From the NCBI GenBank assembly GCA_964369995.1, contig CAYJHH010000099.1, positions 1 to 10,814 on the forward strand: DNA of 10,814 nucleotides, written 5' to 3'. Shown in pieces: positions 1 to 6,383 of the stretch. The stretch's first letter is position 1, and each line of letters opens with the position of its first letter. The position numbers and the translations under genes are program-made. This DNA is from CAYJAD01 sp964369995 (GTDB taxonomy: Bacteria > Desulfobacterota > Desulfovibrionia > Desulfovibrionales > Desulfovibrionaceae). The notes under the pieces are model-generated. The model saw only the letters and a program-made list of their open reading frames with translations. It searched no databases and was not told the DNA's origin.

Positions 1-41
1 GGGGAGGGGAACTTTTTTTTCTAAAAAAAGTTCCCCTCCCC
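1..41 (-). terminator. Perfect 19-bp hairpin downstream of nadC, probable terminator
   Basis: Positions 1-19 are exactly complementary to 23-41, leaving a 3-nt loop. The outer 12 bp are GC-rich (G4-A-G4-A-A-C against its complement) and the inner 7 bp are T:A pairs. It lies 21 nt beyond the nadC stop codon. Being symmetrical it could act on either strand. The usual T-run after the stem cannot be checked because the hairpin begins at the first base of the window, and the stem may extend further left. Confidence 0.55.
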
Positions 42-62
42 AGAAGAAGTTCTTCCCTTACA

Positions 63-947
63 TTAGATACGCATGCTAAAATCTGCGCAGGGAGCCGAAT
101 GCGTCAAACGTCCCACAGAAATAAAATCTGCAGGGCGTACCTCATGGGCGCTTAGGGCTAATTCGCGTATATTTTCAAGGCTCACGCCGCCGCTAATTTC
201 CGCCTCTATATCCTTTGGAATAAGCGCAAGGCAATGCGTTAACATCTCTACGTTCATATTATCCAGCATAATGCGCTCCGCCTTGGCACGTACAGCCTCC
301 AGCACTTCTTGCTCTGTACGGCATTCCACCTCTATGGGCGGACAAGGGCTATACGCAGCACGTAATTTTTCCACCGCCTTGGTGATGGAGCCACAAGCAT
401 CAATATGATTATCTTTAAGCATGAGCAATTCAGTGAGGTCACGCCTATGATTAAAACCGCCGCCCATACGTACAGCGTATTTTTCAAGCCAGCGCAAACC
501 GGGCAAGGTTTTACGCGTATCCAAAAGGCGCACACCTGTACCTGCAAGGGCTTGCACATACACTTGTGTCATATTGGCTATGCCGGAAAGGTGGGATATA
601 AAATTTAAGATAACCCGCTCAAGTTTAAGAATATCCACATTGGCGCCATGCACACGCACAATTTCTGTACCTGTGGCCACCTGAGCGCCCTCTTGCACGC
701 AAGCTTGCCACGAGCAAGCGCCGCCGCCTTGTGCGCTGTATTCAGCAAAAATACGTGGAATTAAGGGTAAACCTACCACAAATGTGGGCTCTTTAGCCAC
801 AATATGCGCACGCATGCTTTGCCCTGCAGAAAAAATCCCCTCAGCGGTGAGGTCTGGCCCATCTTCTTCTAAAGCTAAAGCAATACATTGTCTTACATAT
901 TCTGAACTTCTTGCATCAAAGTAATCTTGAAAAACGACATCTGACAT
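63..947 (-). CDS. nadC: Nicotinate-nucleotide pyrophosphorylase (quinolinate phosphoribosyltransferase)
   Basis: NadC converts quinolinate and phosphoribosyl pyrophosphate to nicotinate mononucleotide, CO2 and pyrophosphate in the cytoplasm, the third step of de novo NAD synthesis after NadB and NadA. The 294-residue product has the usual family length. Family motifs appear in order: DTRKTLPGLR (143-152, phosphate and quinolinate binding), GGGFNHR (162-168), KDNH (178-181), EVE (206-208), LDN (228-230), SGG (252-254) and ISVGRLTHSA (276-285, closing the barrel). I chose the ATG at 945-947 because a GGGGAC ribosome site lies just upstream. The frame stays open to a TTG at 989, but that start would put the ribosome site inside the gene. 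Transcribed away from mgtE; nadA and nadB are not in the window. Confidence 0.97.
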   Translation of the reverse strand: MSDVVFQDYFDARSSEYVRQCIALALEEDGPDLTAEGIFSAGQSMRAHIVAKEPTFVVGLPLIPRIFAEYSAQGGGACSWQACVQEGAQVATGTEIVRVHGANVDILKLERVILNFISHLSGIANMTQVYVQALAGTGVRLLDTRKTLPGLRWLEKYAVRMGGGFNHRRDLTELLMLKDNHIDACGSITKAVEKLRAAYSPCPPIEVECRTEQEVLEAVRAKAERIMLDNMNVEMLTHCLALIPKDIEAEISGGVSLENIRELALSAHEVRPADFISVGRLTHSAPCADFSMRI

Positions 948-950
948 CTT

Positions 951-956
951 GTCCCC
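951..956 (-). promoter_or_regulatory. Ribosome binding site deciding the nadC start
   Basis: On the minus strand the sequence reads GGGGAC, then AAG, then ATG. This supports initiation at 947 rather than at the upstream in-frame TTG at 989. The spacing is slightly short. Confidence 0.55.
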
Positions 957-1040
957 AACAGGGCTTAGTGTTATTAATTGCCAAGCCAAGTTCTTAGCAA
1001 TGTAACCTCGTATTCACCTAAAGGTAACCTTGGCTAGTAA

Positions 1041-1066
1041 CACTTCTGCCAAGGCATGGCAAAGTG
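1041..1066 (+). other. Imperfect hairpin in the nadC-mgtE divergent region
   Basis: CACTT (1041-1045) pairs with AAGTG (1062-1066) and TGCC (1047-1050) with GGCA (1058-1061), with one bulged C and a 7-nt loop. It lies 110 nt upstream of mgtE. It could be a leader structure or an operator. The 229-bp region has no recognisable M-box-like magnesium riboswitch, and I found no convincing promoter for mgtE. Confidence 0.25.
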
Positions 1067-1166
1067 CTGTTCTTTATGTAGTTATATGCTAGGCTTTCGT
1101 CAAGTGCACAAGGCCGTATGAAATATTTTTCACAAAGCCAAGCAAGCTCTGGCAATATTTTACATT

Positions 1167-1171
1167 GGGGA
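1167..1171 (+). promoter_or_regulatory. Ribosome binding site deciding the mgtE start
   Basis: GGGGA lies 5 nt before the ATG at 1177. An in-frame TTG at 1165 overlaps this site, so it is unlikely to be the start. The same GGGGA motif precedes the divergent nadC. Confidence 0.6.
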
Positions 1172-1176
1172 TTTCC

Positions 1177-2625
1177 ATGTCTGAAAACAAACAAAATAAA
1201 GCCTTTACATCCCCAAACGAAAACATAAAGCCTTCTAGTGCACCTTCTATTGACCCATCCATAGATATAATAAATTTATCTCGCGAGCTGGAAGAGGAAT
1301 ACAAATCCGGCGACTGGATGCAAGTGCCAGATGTGTGCCGCGATGATTCTGATAGCAATGTGAGCCTTGCTCACCCTGCTGACATGGCAGCGCACATTGA
1401 AAATCTCTCCTTGGAAAAACAGGTTTGCGTATTACAAAACCTTTCCAAAGAAGATGCCGCGGAAGCTCTTGCGGAGTTGGATGAAAATGTGGCTGTGGAC
1501 GTGCTTGAAAATCTTGATCCGGACACGGCAGCGCAAATCATTGCGGAAATGTCCCCCGACGATGCCGCCGACGTTTTGGATGAGCTGGATGAAGAACACC
1601 GAGATGCCCTCTTGGATAAGTTAGAAAAGGAAGATTCTGAAGAGATTCGTAATCTGCTTACCTTTGACCCTGACTCGGCCGGCGGGGTTATGAACACAGA
1701 AATTATTTTGCTTGAGCACAATATTACTGTGGACGATGCCATCATTCATATTCGTCATGAAATGGAAGATAAAGAAAGCCCATACTATGCCTATGTGGTG
1801 GATGAGCAAGATATTTTGGTGGGCGTGCTTTCTTTACGCGATCTTATGCTCTCACGCCCCGGCACCTTATTACGCAATGCCCTCTCTTCCCATCAGGTAA
1901 TTACCGTTACCTATGATATGGAAAAGGGCGAAGTAGCCAATTTACTTTCGCACTATAATTTTATGGCCATGCCTGTGGTGGACTATGAAGGGCATATCAT
2001 GGGCGTGGTGACCTATGACGATATTTTAGACATTATTCATGACGAAGCCAGCGCAGACATGCTGGGCATGGTGGGGGCTGACCCGGAAGAAACCATTGAT
2101 ACACCTTGGCTTGAATCCGTGCGTAAGCGTTTACCTTGGCTTATGATTAATCTTTTTAATTCTGCCATATCCGCTTCAGTGGTCTATATGTTTGAAGGCT
2201 CCATCGCTTCCATGGCCATACTGGCCGTGCTCATGCCCATGGTGGCTAACCAAGCAGGCAACACAGGCCAACAAGCCTTGGCCGTTATCATTCGCCAATT
2301 GGCCACGGAACGCTTTGACGGTAAACGCTCTTGGTTGGCTGTACTGCGCGAAGGAAAAATCGGCTTTGCCACCGGATCCATCATGTCCTGTTTAGCCTTT
2401 TTGGTGGTCTGGGCCTTTACCGGAAATCCCTTATTGGGCGCCGTCATGGGCGGAGCTCTGCTTTTTGATATGCTGCTTGGCGCCATAGCCGGCGGCTCCA
2501 TACCGCTTATTTTACGCTCCTTGGGGCGTGATCCGGCGCAAGCTTCCAGTATTTTTCTTACCACCATCACCGATGGCGCAGGATTTTTTGTCTTTTTGGG
2601 TTTAGCCTCACTCTTTGTATTGTAG
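1177..2625 (+). CDS. mgtE: Magnesium transporter/channel MgtE
   Basis: MgtE is a homodimeric inner-membrane Mg2+ channel gated by cytoplasmic Mg2+. The 482-residue product shows the full domain order. A polar, low-complexity N-terminal tail (1-60) is followed by the acidic superhelical MgtE-N domain (about 66-165, rich in the repeated LDE/LDPD/SPDDAADVL pattern). Two CBS domains come next (about 170-232 and 235-290), then a plug-helix region (about 292-318) and the membrane domain (about 320-482). In the membrane domain, PMVANQAGNTGQQALAV (354-370) is the pore signature, and D466 in TTITDGAGFF corresponds to the selectivity-filter aspartate (D432 in Thermus MgtE). The N-terminal tail is longer than in the Thermus protein. 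The gene ends 2 nt from the convergent YidC-LtaS gene, so its terminator, if intrinsic, must lie within that gene. Confidence 0.97.
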   Translation: MSENKQNKAFTSPNENIKPSSAPSIDPSIDIINLSRELEEEYKSGDWMQVPDVCRDDSDSNVSLAHPADMAAHIENLSLEKQVCVLQNLSKEDAAEALAELDENVAVDVLENLDPDTAAQIIAEMSPDDAADVLDELDEEHRDALLDKLEKEDSEEIRNLLTFDPDSAGGVMNTEIILLEHNITVDDAIIHIRHEMEDKESPYYAYVVDEQDILVGVLSLRDLMLSRPGTLLRNALSSHQVITVTYDMEKGEVANLLSHYNFMAMPVVDYEGHIMGVVTYDDILDIIHDEASADMLGMVGADPEETIDTPWLESVRKRLPWLMINLFNSAISASVVYMFEGSIASMAILAVLMPMVANQAGNTGQQALAVIIRQLATERFDGKRSWLAVLREGKIGFATGSIMSCLAFLVVWAFTGNPLLGAVMGGALLFDMLLGAIAGGSIPLILRSLGRDPAQASSIFLTTITDGAGFFVFLGLASLFVL

Positions 2626-2627
2626 TT

Positions 2628-4895
2628 TTACTGAGATAAAATTTTACCGTCTTTTATAATTTCCACCCCGTAAAACAAACTTCTAGACACAGGACGAGTC
2701 TTTAGCACTTCAGGATTGTTGCTTAAGTAAGCAAAAATATGTGTAAAAAGATTCACCTGACTCATATAATGCCCTTGGGCTAAGTCATACATATCCCCAT
2801 CAGGCAAGCGTATGGAAAGGTGCACATTAAAGATATCATCTACTGAATCTTTATACTCTATACCAGCAGCTTCGGCTTGTTTTTTAAATTGCGACACACT
2901 TTTCCCCCTCCAAAGCGGGCCAAAACGAAGAGATCCATGATCTCCCATAAGTATAATTAAAGCCTGAGGGTCTCTTTCAATGATACCATCTACAATTTGT
3001 ATGAGCTCTTTATTGGCTGCCTTCATAAGCGCAGGATATCCAGAAGGAGCTAGCCATGTAGCCGCATCTTCATAGGTATAGCCCGTCACCGGTGTATGCG
3101 AAGCGCCACCTTTAAAGGTAAGAAAGAAAGGTTTACCGCTTTGCAAACCATTTTCAGTAAAGAACTTCACCTGCTCTGCTAAACTGCCTCTATGAGTAAG
3201 AAACAATTGCGTTCTAAAGCTGGGAGCTATAAAAGCAATAATGGGATGTAATACGGTAAATTGATTTGTCTTATAATTTACCACATCTAAATTTTTTAAG
3301 CGTTGCCCACCAGTTACATAAAAGAAATGTTCCAAAAAGGTTAATTGCGTCAAATATCCATTATCTTTCAAGTTTTTTAGCACTACATTTCTATCATCAC
3401 CGGCTAATAAAGAACGTACGCTAGACATAACATCTAACTTACCCAAAGGCTTTGCTCTACTTTCTCCCATACTAAAAAGAGCTTCAAAGGCAAATAAGGT
3501 AGCTTGCCCATCGGAATAGGTATTTTCATAAATTTTAAAATTATTCTTTTGTAAATAGGCTTTCATGGGCGCTGTATCTATATTATATACAGACTCTTGC
3601 AGGGCAAAATCATGGTAAGACTCTAACCAAAAAAGATAAATATTAGGTTTTTTTACCAAGGTCACATCATGAATATGAGTTTGCGTCGTCATATTTTCTT
3701 GCGCTTGCTCTTGCGTCATAAGAATAAGAGAGCCTCCAAGACGCAATAAAGAAATAATACCCACCATCACCATAAGAGCATTCAAATATTTTGTCATACG
3801 CCCTAGCAGACAGAAAAAAATCACTGCCCAAAGCATCATCAATACAGGCCGAATAGGCGTGGGGACTATGATAACAGCCAAAGCAAAAAGACCTAGAGTA
3901 AATGCAAAAGCACCAGAAAAAATTATGGCATTAAATGCGTATATGGTTCGAGGGAATTTCTTGAAAATCAAGTTACTGATTTTTATCCACAATTCCCCGC
4001 CTCCCCAAAGTATTGCCGCTGTAGCTAAAAGAACAAGACTAGATATTCCTATGGAAATGAAAGAAAACATATGGGCATTATTGCTCCACATGAAGGCATA
4101 GCACAGTAAAAAACCCAATGGAACAGTGAGAGAAAGCCTATCCAAAGCAGAGAAAACATTTCTCGAACCTTGCTTCTTTGCATACATAGAGTGCAAAACA
4201 AAGCTGGTATATTTGGGAATATCCACGCTTTTCCTTTGCTTTTTAAAAATATTATTCGCTAAGTAAATAATATTATTGCATGTCCAATACAGCACTAATC
4301 CTGAAGGGGAAAAATACAGGAGCACCAAAAACAGCGCGGTTAAGCCATAGGTTTGTAATTTTATGCTTTTCGTACCATCTTGAGTAAAAACAAAAGAAGT
4401 GACAACGCTTATACCTGTCATGATAAGTGGCATAACATTAATTTGGAAACCGGCAAAAGAAAGAAGAGCATCAGGTGCGGCAAGATTGCTTAAAAAAGCA
4501 AAGGACACGCCGTCCAAGGCTGTATACGAGCCTAAAAATTTAAACGCTGCTATGAAAAAAGGAATTTGTAAAAACAATCCAAGACTTGACCGCAAAGCGA
4601 AAATGGGATGATAGTCATATTGCCTATATAATGTACGTAACATCATAAAGCGCTCTTGCCCCTTAAAAACTTCCTTTATCAAGTTTATGTCATCTTGCAT
4701 GGAAGCTTGTAATATTCTTTCGCGAAAAGACCATTTTTCTGCCAAAAGATTTAGAGGCACCACAAGGACATTAATACAAAGACTCAAAAGAACAATGGAA
4801 AAACCATATGACCCTGTCACTACATAAGCCTGCCCTAAAATCCATTGCATTAAGGATTCTAAAGGATAAATTAATAAAATATAAAGTGTATCCAT
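2628..4895 (-). CDS. YidC/Oxa1-type domain fused to an LtaS-like phosphoglycerol transferase
   Basis: A 755-residue membrane protein made of two units that are normally separate. Residues 1-218 resemble the YidC/Oxa1 insertase core: an amphipathic start (PLESLMQWI), TM about 29-50 (YGFSIVLLSLCINVLVVPL), a charged cytoplasmic hairpin (53-95), TM about 104-122 (LFLQIPFFIAAF), TM about 152-171, and TM 183-212 with PSGLVLYW (197-204), a strong YidC signature. The conserved groove arginine of YidC (R366 in E. coli) falls on N42. About five further TMs follow (254-270, 275-297, 322-343, 349-363, 368-392), as in LtaS. Residues 415-745 are a sulfatase/alkaline-phosphatase-superfamily domain predicted to be periplasmic: E425 (WLESY), the presumed nucleophile T466 (GQATLFAFEAL), H600 (SHTP), and D652-H653 (MGDHGS). 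By family it should transfer phosphoglycerol from phosphatidylglycerol; phosphoethanolamine transfer is an alternative. Ribosome site GAGGAAA precedes the ATG, 15 nt after the upstream gene. The role of the YidC part is unknown. Confidence 0.9.
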   Translation of the reverse strand: MDTLYILLIYPLESLMQWILGQAYVVTGSYGFSIVLLSLCINVLVVPLNLLAEKWSFRERILQASMQDDINLIKEVFKGQERFMMLRTLYRQYDYHPIFALRSSLGLFLQIPFFIAAFKFLGSYTALDGVSFAFLSNLAAPDALLSFAGFQINVMPLIMTGISVVTSFVFTQDGTKSIKLQTYGLTALFLVLLYFSPSGLVLYWTCNNIIYLANNIFKKQRKSVDIPKYTSFVLHSMYAKKQGSRNVFSALDRLSLTVPLGFLLCYAFMWSNNAHMFSFISIGISSLVLLATAAILWGGGELWIKISNLIFKKFPRTIYAFNAIIFSGAFAFTLGLFALAVIIVPTPIRPVLMMLWAVIFFCLLGRMTKYLNALMVMVGIISLLRLGGSLILMTQEQAQENMTTQTHIHDVTLVKKPNIYLFWLESYHDFALQESVYNIDTAPMKAYLQKNNFKIYENTYSDGQATLFAFEALFSMGESRAKPLGKLDVMSSVRSLLAGDDRNVVLKNLKDNGYLTQLTFLEHFFYVTGGQRLKNLDVVNYKTNQFTVLHPIIAFIAPSFRTQLFLTHRGSLAEQVKFFTENGLQSGKPFFLTFKGGASHTPVTGYTYEDAATWLAPSGYPALMKAANKELIQIVDGIIERDPQALIILMGDHGSLRFGPLWRGKSVSQFKKQAEAAGIEYKDSVDDIFNVHLSIRLPDGDMYDLAQGHYMSQVNLFTHIFAYLSNNPEVLKTRPVSRSLFYGVEIIKDGKILSQ

Positions 4896-4910
4896 TACTA
4901 TTTCCTCATA

Positions 4911-6224
4911 CTACGGCTTTTCTTGCAAACTTTCTTTAATGCTTACGAGCTGATCTACAATCACTTGTGCACACATACCAAAATTATACACATTTGCATC
5001 ACGAAAGGTCTGCAATTGTAGTACAAAATCTTTATCATTAGCAAATTTTTGCACAATTTCAGGCAATTTTGGTATATCCTCCAAGGTAATAGGCATACCA
5101 ATCTTATGTTGCGTGGTAAATTCCCACGGCTTTTCCGGAATACAATGCGCATCATAGGGGCGCAAGTCTGGTTCAAAATCTAGCGTTAGCACAGGCCGTT
5201 CAAACACAAAAGCAAAATCAAAAATTATACTAGAATAATCTGAAATAAGAACATGGGCTTTGGAAAGAGCCAAAAAGTTATCCTTACTGTCATCCCAACT
5301 CACATGGGCATATGTCTTGGTTTGTTCTTGTAAGCTTTGCAGTAATTTTTGTTCTACCACATAACTTTGCGGATGCGGCCTTATGGTAATAGCATAACCT
5401 GCTTCCATAAGCGGTGTGAGTAATTGCATGCCATAGCGCGTAAGTAAGCCATTGGCACCCCAAGTGGGAGCGATAAGTATGTGTAGTCCAGAAGTTTGAC
5501 CTGAATTCTGAGTAGAAGATTGTGCTGCTAGATTGTGCTTTTTTTTCAAGAGCACATCGTAGTAAGGGCAACCTGAATGAAAAATTGTCTTAGGTGTAAT
5601 ATTTCTTTGCGACTCAAGATATCTTATAGAGCGCTCTTGATGCATGCCGGAAGTAAACACACTATCATAATAATCTAAGCCAAAGCGTCGATATAAAGAA
5701 ATTTCTCCGGGAGCATGCACCACATGGGCATAATGCTTCACCCCTGAAGAACGACGTAATTGATACACATCAAGCCCAGGAGTTGTCATTACGCACACAT
5801 CTGCTTCTAAAGTATTTAATTGCACATAGGCTTGATTACCTTTACCGATATAGTGGCACTTTATATGCGGCGCTGTATATTGCAAACCTGCGTCGGTAGC
5901 ATCAGAGGTTAAATATGTGCAAGCTTCACCACGCGCGCTTAAAGCGGCTAAAATAGGCTCAAACACTGTCCAATATTGTCCCCCATCCGCATAAAAAACA
6001 AAGCCTTGTGTTTTTTGATAGTATTTTTTGCCTCGAAAACGATAGAAAATCGCTTTAACCTTGTACACAAGCCCGCGTATGAAAAAAAGCGCCGTGGCAA
6101 AAATACTTACTGTAATGGAAAGAAGTAAACTACCAGTACCTGGATCAATATAAGCATACGCTATTTCAGGAAAAAGCAGTAACAGCACAAATATTACATA
6201 TAGAATTCGATTATAACACTTCAT
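4911..6224 (-). CDS. Membrane-anchored CDP-glycerol glycerophosphotransferase family protein (TagB/TagF type)
   Basis: A 437-residue protein whose C-terminal two thirds belong to the Glyphos_transf family, which transfers glycerol phosphate (or a similar alditol phosphate) from a CDP donor to teichoic-acid-like or capsular acceptors. An N-terminal hydrophobic segment (7-24, ending in AYA) is followed by YIDPGTGS (25-32) and a second hydrophobic helix (31-51). Cleaved or not, this hairpin should leave the catalytic domain in the cytoplasm, where CDP donors are. Family motifs: HVVHAPGE (167-174, position of the conserved first histidine), APTWG (252-256), IRPHPQS (281-287, second histidine) and ISDYSSIIFDFAF (327-339), with RPVL after it. 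A Q/S/T-rich stretch (234-245) precedes the Rossmann-like second half. The ribosome site AAGGGA lies 5 nt before the ATG. It probably shares a transcript with the YidC-LtaS gene 15 nt downstream. Substrate identity is not settled by sequence. Confidence 0.9.
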   Translation of the reverse strand: MKCYNRILYVIFVLLLLFPEIAYAYIDPGTGSLLLSITVSIFATALFFIRGLVYKVKAIFYRFRGKKYYQKTQGFVFYADGGQYWTVFEPILAALSARGEACTYLTSDATDAGLQYTAPHIKCHYIGKGNQAYVQLNTLEADVCVMTTPGLDVYQLRRSSGVKHYAHVVHAPGEISLYRRFGLDYYDSVFTSGMHQERSIRYLESQRNITPKTIFHSGCPYYDVLLKKKHNLAAQSSTQNSGQTSGLHILIAPTWGANGLLTRYGMQLLTPLMEAGYAITIRPHPQSYVVEQKLLQSLQEQTKTYAHVSWDDSKDNFLALSKAHVLISDYSSIIFDFAFVFERPVLTLDFEPDLRPYDAHCIPEKPWEFTTQHKIGMPITLEDIPKLPEIVQKFANDKDFVLQLQTFRDANVYNFGMCAQVIVDQLVSIKESLQEKP

Positions 6225-6260
6225 ACGCGTCCCTTTTTCCTCTCACTCGTGGACAAATAA

Positions 6261-6313
6261 AAAAATGTTTACCAAAGAGTTTTTATACATGCATACTTTT
6301 GGTAAACATTTTT
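6261..6313 (-). terminator. Intrinsic terminator-like hairpin after the licC-licA fusion gene
   Basis: Positions 6261-6276 and 6298-6313 form a perfect 16-bp inverted repeat (core TGTTTACC/GGTAAACA). After one bulged G, three more pairs (6278-6280 with 6295-6297) leave a 14-nt loop. On the minus strand the stem runs into seven T, 71 nt past the stop at 6384, so it fits termination of the leftward licC-licA transcript. T5 on the other side allows bidirectional action. Only about 36 nt separate it from the next start at 6224, and I see no convincing promoter in that gap. Read-through or attenuation are therefore alternatives. Confidence 0.6.
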
Positions 6314-6346
6314 CCGATATTTTATATCTTACAGCTTAATATGCTA

Positions 6347-6382
6347 TTAAAAACCTAAACGTTTTCATTAAAAATCTAAACG
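6347..6382. repeat. Two 15-nt direct repeats at the 3' end of the licC-licA fusion gene
   Basis: TTAAAAACCTAAACG (6347-6361) and TTAAAAATCTAAACG (6368-6382) differ at one base, with start-to-start spacing of 21 nt, or two helical turns. They end 1 nt from the stop codon at 6384. They could be a protein-binding pair or a local duplication. Confidence 0.5.
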
Positions 6383-6383
6383 C

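Noticed and set aside
948..989. TTG-initiated 14-residue extension of NadC
   Set aside because: The internal ATG at 947 has its own ribosome site, begins close to where NadC proteins usually begin, and the extension has no supporting signal.
1056..1121. 21-codon ORF (MAKCCSLC...) upstream of mgtE, a possible leader peptide
   Set aside because: It has no properly spaced ribosome site and overlaps a hairpin. Nothing else supports translation.
990..1176. M-box-type magnesium riboswitch or sigma54 promoter before mgtE
   Set aside because: No M-box-like conserved segments were found. TGGC-containing stretches near 1031 and 1057 lack a GC at the required -12 distance.
1371..1745. Serine-rich 124-residue frame antisense to mgtE
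   Set aside because: The serine runs are the complement of acidic/alanine codons in the MgtE N domain, which is a reading-frame artefact.
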